Shown here in pieces: positions 23,710 to 32,387 of a stretch of DNA of 64,000 nt; position 1 is the first letter of the stretch, and every line of letters starts with the position of its first letter. Source of the stretch: Oscillospiraceae bacterium (GTDB lineage: Bacteria > Bacillota > Clostridia > Oscillospirales > Oscillospiraceae); assembly GCA_910575505.1 (NCBI GenBank), contig CAJTFK010000007.1, forward strand, positions 106,143 to 170,142, read 5' to 3'. The position numbers and the translations under genes are program-made. The notes beneath the pieces are model-generated. The model saw only the letters and a list, made by a program, of their open reading frames with translations, was not told the DNA's origin and did not search any database.

Positions 23710-24771
23710 ATGAAAAAGACTCTTGCCTTGCTTCTTGCCGCTGTGATGATGCTGGCTCTGCTGACCGCCTGCGGCGGCGGGGACAAGCCCGCCGATACCA
23801 CCGGCGGCGGCCAGCAGCAGACTCAGGAACCCGCCGGCACCCCCGAACCCGCCCCCGAGGCTCCCGCCGAGGCCGGCACCATCGGCGTGTGCATCTACCA
23901 GTTCACCGACGCCTTCATGACCACCTACCGCAACGCCCTCCAGGAGATTCTGGAAGGCAAGGGCTATAAGGTCAGCACGGCGGACGGCGCCAACGACCAG
24001 GCCAAGCAGAACGAGCAGATCAACACCTTTATCACCCAGGGTGTGGACGCTCTGATTATCAACCCGGTCATGACCTCCGCGGCGGACCAGATCATCGCCA
24101 CCGTGCAGGCCGCCGGCATCCCCACCGTGCTCATCAACCGGGAGCCCACTCCCGAGCAGATGGCCGTGTATGACAAGCTTGTCTACGTGGGCTGCGACGC
24201 CCGCCAGTCCGGCACCATGCAGGGTGAGCTGATTCTGGACACCCCCAACAAGGGCGACATCAACGGCGACGGAAAAATCTCCTATATCATGGTTCAGGGC
24301 GACCCCGAGAACGTGGACGCTCAGTACCGCACCGAGTACTCCGTCAAGGCTCTGACCGACGCCGGTATGGAGGTCGAGGAGCTGAACCTGACCCGCGGCG
24401 ACTGGATGCGTGAGCGCGGCCAGGAGATCGTGGCAAACGACCTGGCTCAGTTTGCCGATCAGATTGAGGTTGTCTTCTGCAACAACGACGACATGGCCAT
24501 CGGCGCCCTCCAGTCCATCCAGGCCGCCGACCGGAAGGTCAACGAGGACATCTACCTGGTGGGCGTGGACGCTCTGGACGCCGCTCTGAACGAGGTCAAG
24601 AACGGCAACATGACCGGCACCGTGCTGAACGACGCCGTGGGCCAGGCGACCGCGGCTGTGGAGCAGATGGAGCTGCTGCTGGGCGGCAAGACCTATGCCT
24701 CCGGTGAGCAGAGCGTGTATGTCGACTATGTGAAGGTCACTCCCGACAACGTGGACGACTTCATGGGCTGA
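23710..24771 (+). CDS. mglB: Galactose/glucose-type ABC substrate-binding lipoprotein
   Basis: 353 residues. Lipoprotein signal peptide with lipobox LLTAC (Cys21) and a short Gly/Pro/Gln-rich linker. The periplasmic-binding fold resembles MglB: the loop DINGDGKISYIMVQG matches the EF-hand-like calcium site of E. coli MglB, and CNNDDMAIGALQSIQ matches its ligand-hinge region. It captures sugar for the MglA/C transporter encoded next. AATGAGGAGGAACTACG precedes the ATG. A hairpin follows the stop. Confidence 0.9.
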   Translation: MKKTLALLLAAVMMLALLTACGGGDKPADTTGGGQQQTQEPAGTPEPAPEAPAEAGTIGVCIYQFTDAFMTTYRNALQEILEGKGYKVSTADGANDQAKQNEQINTFITQGVDALIINPVMTSAADQIIATVQAAGIPTVLINREPTPEQMAVYDKLVYVGCDARQSGTMQGELILDTPNKGDINGDGKISYIMVQGDPENVDAQYRTEYSVKALTDAGMEVEELNLTRGDWMRERGQEIVANDLAQFADQIEVVFCNNDDMAIGALQSIQAADRKVNEDIYLVGVDALDAALNEVKNGNMTGTVLNDAVGQATAAVEQMELLLGGKTYASGEQSVYVDYVKVTPDNVDDFMG

Positions 24772-24804
24772 TTTCCGGCAGGCATCGAACTGAAATGTGA
24801 GTCC

Positions 24805-24839
24805 GGGGTGCGTGTGCGCAGGCGCACGCACCCCCTTTT
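24805..24839 (+). terminator. Attenuator hairpin between mglB and mglA
   Basis: A strong GC-rich stem (GGGGTGCGTG...CGCACGCACCCC) followed by CTTTTC in the 143-bp gap. Such partial terminators let the binding-protein transcript exceed that of the transporter genes. Confidence 0.7.
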
Positions 24840-24914
24840 CCATAGCTGACGGAGGGCGCGGCCCCGCCGCCGGTTATGGAAAAGGGATATAACAATCAAG
24901 GGGGGAACAGTAAA

Positions 24915-26414
24915 TTGTCAGAATATCGTTTGGAAATGACCGGCGTGGTGAAGACGTTCCCCGGCGTGAAAGCGCTGGACCACGCGCAGCTGAAGCTCCG
25001 GCCCGGCTCCGTCCACGCCTTGATGGGAGAGAACGGCGCGGGCAAGTCCACACTGATGAAGTGCATGTTCGGCATCTACCACATGGACGAGGGCGAGGTT
25101 GTCTATGAGGGGGAAAAGGTCCAGATCAAGGGCCCCCTGGACGCCCTGAACCGGGGCATCGCCATGGTGCACCAGGAGCTTCAGCCCATTCCGGAGCGGA
25201 GCATCGGAGAGAACATCTATGTGGGCCGCTATCCCATGAAGCACGGCATTATGGTGGACCACGAAAAAATGTACGCGGACGCCGCCAAGGTTCTGGAGGA
25301 GGTTCACCTGAACTACGACCCCAGGGCCAAGCTGGGCAGCCTCAGCGTGTCTCAGATGCAGCTGGTGGAGATTGCCAAGGCCGTGTCCGCCGACTGCAGG
25401 GTCCTGATTCTGGATGAGCCCACCAGCTCCCTCACCGCCGCCGAGGTGGAGGCCCTGTTCACCATCGTAAACGAGCTGCGGGAGAAAGGCGTCTCCATCG
25501 TCTACATCAGCCACAAAATGGACGAGATTCTCCGCATCAGCGACGAGGTCACCATCATGCGGGACGGCCAGTATATCGGCACCTGGGACGCCAAGGGCCT
25601 GACCACCGACTTCATCATCACCAAGATGGTGGGCCGGGAGCTCTCCAACCTCTTCCCCAAGCGGGAGAATGTCCCCGGCGAGGTGGTATTCGAAGTGGAG
25701 GACTTCACCTCCATCAATCCCAAGAGCTTCCGCCACGTGAATTTCCAGGTCCGCAAGGGCGAGATTCTGGGCGTGGCCGGTCTGGTGGGCGCCCAGCGGA
25801 CGGAGCTGATGGAGGGCCTGTTCGGCCTCCGGAGCCACACCACAGGCAGGATTACCTATCAGGGCCGGGAGCTGAAAATCAGCCAGCCCAAGGACGCCAT
25901 CAACGCCGGCATCGCCATGCTGACGGAGGACCGCCGGGCCACCGGCATCCTGGGCGTTCTCTCCATTGCGGACAATGTATCCATCGCCTCGCTGAACCAG
26001 TACCTCATCGGCGGAATTATGCTGGACGACGGGAAGATTGAGAAGCTGGTGCAGGACAATGTGGCCAAGCTCTCCATCAAAACCCCCTCCTCCAAGACGC
26101 AGATTCAGTCCCTCTCCGGCGGCAATCAGCAGAAGGTGCTGATCAGCCGGTGGCTGGCCAACGACCCGGATGTGTTCATTCTGGACGAGCCCACCCGGGG
26201 CATCGATGTGGGCGCGAAATACGAAATCTACTGCATCATCGCGGAGCTGGCCAAGCAGGGCAAGAGCGTCATCATGATTTCCTCGGAGATGAGCGAGCTC
26301 ATCGGCATGTCCGACCGGGTCATGGTCATGTGCGACGGCCGGGTCACCGGCTTCATCGACGGGGCGGAGGCCAACCAGGAGAACATCATGGCTCTGGCCA
26401 CCCAGTTTGAATAA
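24915..26414 (+). CDS. mglA: Sugar ABC transporter ATP-binding protein
   Basis: 499 residues, two fused ATPase domains as in MglA/RbsA. The first has Walker A GENGAGKSTLMK, signature LSVSQMQLVEIAKA and Walker B LILDEPTSS. The second has a degenerate Walker A region (GLVGAQRTELME) and signature LSGGNQQKVLISRW with LDEPTRGIDVG. It energises sugar import. TTG 24915 was chosen because AAGGGGGGAACAG lies just upstream. ATG 24876 has no site and would add 13 unusual residues. Confidence 0.93.
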   Translation: MSEYRLEMTGVVKTFPGVKALDHAQLKLRPGSVHALMGENGAGKSTLMKCMFGIYHMDEGEVVYEGEKVQIKGPLDALNRGIAMVHQELQPIPERSIGENIYVGRYPMKHGIMVDHEKMYADAAKVLEEVHLNYDPRAKLGSLSVSQMQLVEIAKAVSADCRVLILDEPTSSLTAAEVEALFTIVNELREKGVSIVYISHKMDEILRISDEVTIMRDGQYIGTWDAKGLTTDFIITKMVGRELSNLFPKRENVPGEVVFEVEDFTSINPKSFRHVNFQVRKGEILGVAGLVGAQRTELMEGLFGLRSHTTGRITYQGRELKISQPKDAINAGIAMLTEDRRATGILGVLSIADNVSIASLNQYLIGGIMLDDGKIEKLVQDNVAKLSIKTPSSKTQIQSLSGGNQQKVLISRWLANDPDVFILDEPTRGIDVGAKYEIYCIIAELAKQGKSVIMISSEMSELIGMSDRVMVMCDGRVTGFIDGAEANQENIMALATQFE

Positions 26415-26429
26415 GGAGGAGAGAACAAC

Positions 26430-27461
26430 ATGGGAGAGACGAAAGGAAGAGCCCTGAGCACAAAAACAGTGCTGAAATTCATTTCTGACAATGCGATCAT
26501 TTTCCTGATTATCCTGCTGGCCATTATCACCTGGGCCAACAGCCAGAACTTTGCCAGCCCGGACAACTTGGGCAACCTGATTTCCAACGTGGCCCCCCGG
26601 TTCATCATCGCCTGCGGCGTGTCCGGGTGCCTGATTACCAAGGGCACGGACCTGTCCGCCGGCCGTCAGGTGGGTCTGGCCGCCTGCTTCGCCGCCATGA
26701 TGCAGCAGACCCTGGACTACAGCGCCCGGGTGTTCCCCTGGATGCCCGATATGCCCTGGGTCGCCGCTCTGCTGATCACCGTGGCTATCATGGCCTGCTT
26801 CGGCGCGATCAACGGCTGCGTCATCGCCTTCTTGAAGGTCCCCCCCTTCATTGCCACGCTGGGTATGCAGACCCTGGTCTACGGCATCTGCCAGATCATC
26901 ACCGGCAACCAGCCCATCGGCGGTTTTAAGGAGAGCTACCGGGCCCTGGCCAGCGGCAACTTCCTGGCAGACCAGCTGGGCCGCTGGAGCCGCCTCCTCC
27001 CCTATCTGCTGCTCCCCGCCCTGCTGGTAGGCCTGTTCATGTGGTTCCTGTACAACAAGACCCGCCACGGCAAATATATGTATGCCATCGGCGGAAATGA
27101 AAACGCCGCTCAGGTGGCGGGCGTCAACGTCCCCGCCACCCTGATCCGCATCTACGTGCTGGCCGCCGTCATGTACGCCCTGGCGGGCTTCCTGATCGGC
27201 TCCAAGGCCGGCGGCGCTTCCACCGCCACCGGCACCGGCTATGAGCTGGAAGCCATCGCGGCCTGCACCATCGGCGGCGTGTCCGTCAACGGCGGCGTGG
27301 GCAAGGTCTCCGGCATCCTCATCGGCGTGCTGGTGTTCGAGGTTCTGAAAATCTGCCTCCAGTTCCTCCGCTTCGACCCCGCCTACACCTTCATCGCTCA
27401 GGGCCTGGTCATCATCGTGGCTGTCGCTCTGGACCTGCGGAAGTATCTGGCCAAGAAGTAA
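26430..27461 (+). CDS. mglC: Sugar ABC transporter permease
   Basis: 343 residues, about 9-10 membrane helices, BPD_transp_2 family. Typical segments are TKGTDLSAGRQVGLAAC, FLKVPPFIATLGMQTLVYG and IGGNENAAQVAGVNV (coupling loop to the ATPase). It forms the membrane channel with MglA. It starts 15 bp after the ATPase stop with AAGGAGGAGAGAACAAC. The operon ends here at a strong terminator. Confidence 0.93.
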   Translation: MGETKGRALSTKTVLKFISDNAIIFLIILLAIITWANSQNFASPDNLGNLISNVAPRFIIACGVSGCLITKGTDLSAGRQVGLAACFAAMMQQTLDYSARVFPWMPDMPWVAALLITVAIMACFGAINGCVIAFLKVPPFIATLGMQTLVYGICQIITGNQPIGGFKESYRALASGNFLADQLGRWSRLLPYLLLPALLVGLFMWFLYNKTRHGKYMYAIGGNENAAQVAGVNVPATLIRIYVLAAVMYALAGFLIGSKAGGASTATGTGYELEAIAACTIGGVSVNGGVGKVSGILIGVLVFEVLKICLQFLRFDPAYTFIAQGLVIIVAVALDLRKYLAKK

Positions 27462-27489
27462 GAAGAACATATCCGACAGATCGGGAAAA

Positions 27490-27545
27490 GGGGCCGGCGC
27501 ACGCCGGCCCCTCAGCCTGTCGAAACAGTATTTCGACAGGCTGAG
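27490..27545 (+). terminator. Tandem hairpins after mglC
   Basis: A GC-rich stem GGGGCCGGCG/CGCCGGCCCC (27490-27511) is followed at once by a 15-bp perfect inverted repeat CTCAGCCTGTCGAAA (27511-27525)/TTTCGACAGGCTGAG (27531-27545). The second hairpin resembles one at 36865-36906. Confidence 0.75.
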
Positions 27546-27608
27546 CAGGTTTTCAAAACACAGAAAAGCAGAAAAGCAGAAAAGCTTTCAAAACCTGTTG
27601 CTTGAATA

Positions 27609-27694
27609 TGAAAGACAGTCCTGATGGGCTTGCCCGCAAGGGGGCGCGCCGCATCCCTAAGCGGCAGAGCCGCCAGGGGCCGCGCTGTCTTTCA
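27609..27694 (+). repeat. Structured intergenic element E, copy 1
   Basis: 86 bp bounded by TGAAAGACAG (27609-27618)/CTGTCTTTCA (27685-27694), with internal hairpins GCCCGCAAGGGGGC and AAGCGGCAGAGCCGCC. The same internal motifs recur at 36767-36810. It lies 80 bp upstream of the response regulator start. Confidence 0.6.
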
Positions 27695-27773
27695 CACGAT
27701 TTTCCCTTCCGACAGAAAAAACCGTTTTTCCCATTTAAAATCCAATGCCGCAGGCTGAAAGGAGGCGCTTTTC

Positions 27774-29363
27774 ATGGGAATATACCGGGTGCTGCTGGCT
27801 GACGACGAGGCGGAGATCCGCACCGGCATCAGCCGGAAAATCGACTGGGCCTCTCTGGGCTTTTCCCTGGTGGGGGAGGCCGCCAACGGAGAGGATGCCC
27901 TGGAGCTGGCGGAGCAGCTGCGGCCCGACGTGGTGCTGACCGACATCAAGATGCCCTTTATGGACGGTCTGGAGCTGTGCCGCCGGCTGCGGATGTCCCT
28001 GCCCGGGGCGGGGCTGGTGGTGTTCTCCGGCTTTGACGACTTTGAGTATGCCCGGCAGGCGGTGGGCATGGGGGTCTTCGAGTACATCCTCAAGCCCATC
28101 AACGCCCCGGAGCTGGGAGAGGTCCTCACCCGCCTTCGGGAGCACCTGGACCGCCAGCGCATGGAGCGGCGGGACATGGAGAGCCTCCGCCGCCGCTATG
28201 AGGAGAGCCTGCCGGTTCTCCGGGAAATCTTCTATACCCGGCTTCTGAGCGGACAGCTCCAGCCGGACCAGGTCCGGGAGAAAGCCGCCCGGTATGAGAT
28301 CGACCTGCCGGAGGGCCTGTGGACCGCCGCGCTGGTCCATGTGGACATTCTGGGGCGGGACGAGCTGCTTTTGCTGTCGGTCCAGTCCTTCCTCAGCGAG
28401 CATTTCAGTCTGGAGGGCGGACAGGGCCGGGTGGTGCTCTACGGGGACATGCCAGCGCTGCTGGTGCGCCTGGAGGGGGAGGACCGCCTCTACCACCTGC
28501 TGGAGGAGCTGGAGCGGCTGAGCTGGCTGTCCCAGAGCTATCTGGGCATCCCCCTGACCACCGGCGTGGGTCTGCTCTGCCGGGGGGCGGAGGAGCTCCA
28601 CCGCAGCATGGAGGGAGCCCGGTCCGCCCTGGACTATCGGGTGCTGATGGGAAGCAGCCGGGTCATCTACATCGGAGACCTGGAGCCCAAGGCCACCGCC
28701 GCCCTGTCCTTTGGAGAGGAGGACCAGCGGGCCCTGTCCTCCGCTGTCAAGATGGGGACCCCGGAGCAGGTGAGGCAGATGGTGCGGGTCCTGACAGGGC
28801 GCATCCCCCAGGCGGGTCTGGCGCTGCATCAGGGGCAGCTGTTTCTGCTGGAGCTGGTGACCTGCCTGCTGCGGCTGGCCCGGGCGGCAGGCGTGGAGGT
28901 GGACGAGGTGTTCGGCCCCAGCTTCACCGGCGCGGTATCCATCAGCGACTTTTCCAATCTGGAGGAGCTGGAGGGCTGGCTGGAGGAGCGCTGCCTGCGG
29001 CTTCACGAGCAGCTGGGCCGCCGGAGAACGGACATGGCCTGGCGGCTGGTGGACCGGGCCAAGGACTACATCGCCGGGCACTACGCCGACGAGAATCTGA
29101 GTGTGGAGTCCCTCTGCGCCCACATCCACCTCTCACCCACCTATTTCTCCACACTGTTCAAGAGGGAGGTGGGCATCTCCTTCACCGCCTACGTGACCCA
29201 GGTCCGCATGGAGGAGGCGGCCCGCCTGCTCCGGGAGACCGGCGAGAAGACCTATCAGGTGGCGGAGCGGACGGGGTACTCCGACCCCAATTATTTCAGC
29301 TATGTCTTTAAGAAGAGCTTCGGCGTCTCCCCGTCAAAATTCCGGGCAGGGCTGAACCCATAA
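27774..29363 (+). CDS. YesN-type response regulator (receiver + AraC output)
   Basis: 529 residues. N-terminal receiver with ADDEAEIR acidic pair and phosphoacceptor Asp57 (VVLTDIKMPFMDG), conserved Lys in YILKPI. A long middle region (residues ~140-420) is of the kind seen in YesN proteins. The C-terminal AraC domain has LSVESLCAHIHLSPTYFSTL and YQVAERTGYSDPNYFSYVFK. It is paired with the YesM-like kinase downstream, separated by a small pseudogene, and lies directly after the sugar transporter, its likely target. GGAGG precedes ATG 27774 closely. Confidence 0.92.
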   Translation: MGIYRVLLADDEAEIRTGISRKIDWASLGFSLVGEAANGEDALELAEQLRPDVVLTDIKMPFMDGLELCRRLRMSLPGAGLVVFSGFDDFEYARQAVGMGVFEYILKPINAPELGEVLTRLREHLDRQRMERRDMESLRRRYEESLPVLREIFYTRLLSGQLQPDQVREKAARYEIDLPEGLWTAALVHVDILGRDELLLLSVQSFLSEHFSLEGGQGRVVLYGDMPALLVRLEGEDRLYHLLEELERLSWLSQSYLGIPLTTGVGLLCRGAEELHRSMEGARSALDYRVLMGSSRVIYIGDLEPKATAALSFGEEDQRALSSAVKMGTPEQVRQMVRVLTGRIPQAGLALHQGQLFLLELVTCLLRLARAAGVEVDEVFGPSFTGAVSISDFSNLEELEGWLEERCLRLHEQLGRRRTDMAWRLVDRAKDYIAGHYADENLSVESLCAHIHLSPTYFSTLFKREVGISFTAYVTQVRMEEAARLLRETGEKTYQVAERTGYSDPNYFSYVFKKSFGVSPSKFRAGLNP

Positions 29364-29376
29364 GGAGACCGCCATC

Positions 29377-29648
29377 ATGCGCCTGACCTGCAAATGCGGC
29401 TGTATACTGTAGAGACGGCCAGATTCCCAACAACATTGAATTCGCGGTCTTTTCCGGTTCCCGTATCTGCGAGGCGGAGGATTGCCCGTCCCCGTTTCAA
29501 AACGACCGGCTGTATTTCACCTGCGATTTGATGGGACGGTCGGATTATGAGATCTGGCGGTGTCCCGCCTTGCAGGCGTCTGCACATATTTGAAAACGGC
29601 CGGGACCCCAAGCAGGTCCGGTATGTCTATAAGCTGGAAGAAGAATAA
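29377..29648 (+). pseudogene. Small cysteine-rich protein, frameshifted
   Basis: ATG 29377 follows TAAGGAGACCGCCATC, overlapping the regulator stop. It reads MRLTCKCG, then a stop at 29410. Shifting frame restores DGQIPNNIEFAVFSGSRICE, EDCPSPFQNDRLYFTCDLMG and YEIWRC up to a second shift near 29571, where dropping one T gives PACRRLHIFENGRD then PKQVRYVYKLEEE and a stop at 29648. The CxC, C...C, C and CPxC spacing suggests a zinc ribbon. Two indels indicate a broken gene, or the sequence has errors. Confidence 0.55.
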
Positions 29649-29670
29649 CCGTTTCAAAGGGAGGCATTCT

Positions 29671-31473
29671 GTGACATTTTTCCGCAGTCTGGCGGCCCAG
29701 TGGGCCCAGCGGTACCGCAAAATGAGCATCCAGATGGTCCTCTCCCTGTCCTTCACAGCGGCGGCGGCTGTGGGCATTCTGCTGATGGGCGTCAGCTTCA
29801 TCTGGCGCTTTTCCGCCGTGAACGAGCAGATTGTGGCGGAGAACAGCCAGAAAATTCTGGCCCAGGCCAACCTGAATCTGGACAGCTATCTCCGGCGGAT
29901 GATGCGCATTGCCGACACGGTCTACTACCGGGTCATCAAAAACACCGATCTGGCCCAGGGCAGCTATACGGAGGCGCTGGGACTGCTCTACGAGGAGAAC
30001 CGGGACGACCTGGTGTCCCTCTCCGTGTTCGACAGCCGGGGAGGTCTGGTGTCCTCCGTGCCCCTGGCGGGGCTGAAGGCCGGGGCCGACCCGGCGGAGA
30101 GCGAATGGTTTCAGGCGGCCAGCCAGAACATGGAGAATCTGCACTTTTCCACGCCCCATGTCCAGAACATCTTTGAGGACCCGGAAACGCCATACCGCTG
30201 GGTGGTCTCCCTGAGCCACCATGTGGAGCTGACCCGGGACGGTGTGACGGAGGCCGGCGTGCTGCTGGTGGACATGGGCTTCAGCGGCATCGAGCAGGTC
30301 TGCCGGGACGTGACTCTGGGCCGGGGCGGGTATCTCTACCTGATTGACGGGGACGGCGAGCTGATTTATCACCCCCGGCAGCAGCTGATTTACGCGGGAC
30401 TGCTGGAGGAGAACAACCAGACCGCCGCCGGCTACCGGGACGGCAGCCATAACGAGCGCTTTCAGGGCCAGTCCCGGCAGGTCACGGTGAAGACCGTGGG
30501 CTATACCGGCTGGAAGCTGGTGGGCGTGGCCCCGGCGGACAGCTGGGACACCTCCGTACAGCTGCCGGTGTTCGGGTGCTTCCTGCTGTGCTTCGCCATT
30601 TTCCTCATGGCCTTTCTGAACATCCTGATTTCCGCCCGCATCTCCGACCCCATCCGCCGCCTGGACCAGGCCGTCAAGGCCCTGGACCGGGGAGAGGCGG
30701 CGGAGATCGAGGTGGGGGGCTGCTATGAGCTCCAGCACCTCAGCCGGTCTGTGCGCTCCATGGTCTCCACCATGCGCCATCTGATGGACGACATCATCCG
30801 CCAGGAGGAGCAGAAGCGCCGCAGCGAGCTGGAGGTCCTTCAGTCCCAGATCAACCCCCACTTTCTCTACAACACTCTGGACTCGGTGATTTGGATGACG
30901 GAGTCCGGCCAGCAGCAGGAGGCCATTCAGATGGTCACCTCCCTGGCCCGGTTCTTCCGCATCTCCCTGAGCAGAGGGAAGAACATCATCCCCCTGTCCG
31001 ACGAGCTGGAGCACGCCCGGCACTACATGAACATCCAGCAGATTCGCTACAAAAACCAGTTCGGCACCCGAATCGAGGCCCGGGAGGGCGCCGAAGGGCT
31101 GTACACCCTGAAGCTGATTGTTCAGCCTATTCTGGAAAACGCCATTTACCACGGCATGGCCGGGGGAGAGGACGACGGGCTTATCTCCGTCACCGCCTAT
31201 CGGGAGGGGGAGGACCTGGTGATTGACGTGGAGGACAACGGACTGGGCATGCGGCCTGAGACGGCGGCGTCCCTCCTCAGCGGGGAGGGGGAGGTCCAGA
31301 CCAGCGGCTCCGGCACCGGGGTCCGGAATGTCCACCAGCGCATCCGTCTGGCCTTTGGACAGAGCTACGGCCTGACCATTTTCAGCGAGCCCGACGAGGG
31401 CACCCTGGTCCGTATCCGCCTGCCGGCGCTGACGGAGGGGGAGGCCGCCCGGTTCCGGCAGGGGGAGGAATGA
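29671..31473 (+). CDS. YesM-type sensor histidine kinase
   Basis: 600 residues. TM1 lies about residues 20-42, an extracytoplasmic Cache-like sensor follows (ending VAPADSWDTSVQ), TM2 about 293-317 (FLLCFAIFLMAFLNILISA), then HAMP, the His_kinase domain with phosphoacceptor His397 (QSQINPHFLYNTLDS) and a HATPase with VQPILENAIYHGM and DNGLGM. It phosphorylates the YesN partner. GTG 29671 was chosen with CAAAGGGAGGCATTCT upstream. Upstream frame overlaps the pseudogene. Its stop overlaps the next ATG. Confidence 0.92.
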   Translation: MTFFRSLAAQWAQRYRKMSIQMVLSLSFTAAAAVGILLMGVSFIWRFSAVNEQIVAENSQKILAQANLNLDSYLRRMMRIADTVYYRVIKNTDLAQGSYTEALGLLYEENRDDLVSLSVFDSRGGLVSSVPLAGLKAGADPAESEWFQAASQNMENLHFSTPHVQNIFEDPETPYRWVVSLSHHVELTRDGVTEAGVLLVDMGFSGIEQVCRDVTLGRGGYLYLIDGDGELIYHPRQQLIYAGLLEENNQTAAGYRDGSHNERFQGQSRQVTVKTVGYTGWKLVGVAPADSWDTSVQLPVFGCFLLCFAIFLMAFLNILISARISDPIRRLDQAVKALDRGEAAEIEVGGCYELQHLSRSVRSMVSTMRHLMDDIIRQEEQKRRSELEVLQSQINPHFLYNTLDSVIWMTESGQQQEAIQMVTSLARFFRISLSRGKNIIPLSDELEHARHYMNIQQIRYKNQFGTRIEAREGAEGLYTLKLIVQPILENAIYHGMAGGEDDGLISVTAYREGEDLVIDVEDNGLGMRPETAASLLSGEGEVQTSGSGTGVRNVHQRIRLAFGQSYGLTIFSEPDEGTLVRIRLPALTEGEAARFRQGEE

Positions 31474-32387
31474 GAATGAAGAAAACAGGCCTTCCGGCCA
31501 TTGCGGTGCTGAGCCTGCTGGGCCTTCTGGCGGTTCTCACGCTGCTGGCCCCCCAGCTGCTGCGGGAGCGGGAGGACGGCAGGCTGCTGGCCCTGTCCGT
31601 GCTGCTGCGGGACACGGACAGCTCCGGCTGGAACGCGGCCCGCCAGGGGATGGAGCAGGCGGCGGACGAGCTGGGGGCGGAGCTGCGCTGGCTCACCCTC
31701 ACCGTGCCCAACGACACCAGAGAGCAGGAGGAGCTGCTGCGGCGTGAGGCGGAGGGCGGCGCAGACGCCGTGATTGCCGTCCCCGCCGACCCGGAGGCCC
31801 TGCGGTCCGCCTTGGACCGGCTGGCGGCTCCGTGCCCGGTGGTGACGCTGGAGTGCGCCATGGAGGGCTCCGCCGGTACGGCGGCGCCGGACAACGGCGA
31901 GGTGGGCCGCCGGCTGGCGGAAGCCCTGCTGGAGGACTGGAGCGGCGGAGACGTGCTGCTGCTGGACAACAGCGGGGACTGCCCCGAGACGGCCCCCCGG
32001 CTGGAGGCGGCTCTGGAGGCTTTGACGGCGGCAGGCGTCCCGGCGGTCCGGGGGACGGCTCTGCCGGAGGACGCGCCGCCGGCGTGGGTCATGACCTTTG
32101 AGGACGGGGCCACCCGGCGGGCCGCCGCCGGGAAGGAGGGGGCGGAGGGCTTTGCCCTCTACGGCGTGGGGGCCTCCACCGCCGTCACCGCCCAGCTGGA
32201 GCGGGGGGCCATTGCCGCCGTCGCCGCCTGGAGCGATTACGCCGCCGGGTATCTGGCCGTCCGGCAGGCGGTGCAGGCCCTTCGGGAGCGCTCCCGGCCG
32301 CTGGACCCGCTGCCCTTTTCCATTGTTCGAGGGGAGGATATCTATGCGCCTGAGAATCAAAAGCTGCTGTTTCCCGTCACGTCCTGA
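31470..32387 (+). CDS. Membrane-anchored periplasmic sugar-binding-like protein
   Basis: 305 residues. The N-terminal hydrophobic segment (residues ~8-27) has no lipobox, so it is probably a membrane anchor. The rest is a type-1 periplasmic-binding fold (LALSVLLRDTDSSGWNAARQ near residue 40, GGADAVIAVPADPEALR near 95). It starts inside the kinase stop (ATGA) and overlaps the next gene by 44 bp. With no permease beside it, it more likely presents a ligand to the YesM-type kinase than feeds transport, which is an inference. Confidence 0.75.
   Translation: MRMKKTGLPAIAVLSLLGLLAVLTLLAPQLLREREDGRLLALSVLLRDTDSSGWNAARQGMEQAADELGAELRWLTLTVPNDTREQEELLRREAEGGADAVIAVPADPEALRSALDRLAAPCPVVTLECAMEGSAGTAAPDNGEVGRRLAEALLEDWSGGDVLLLDNSGDCPETAPRLEAALEALTAAGVPAVRGTALPEDAPPAWVMTFEDGATRRAAAGKEGAEGFALYGVGASTAVTAQLERGAIAAVAAWSDYAAGYLAVRQAVQALRERSRPLDPLPFSIVRGEDIYAPENQKLLFPVTS

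Noticed and set aside
24918..27470. 850-codon minus-strand open frame under mglA/mglC
   Set aside because: Its His/Asp/Gln/Gly-rich composition is the mirror of the ATPase and permease codons; no start site or domain.
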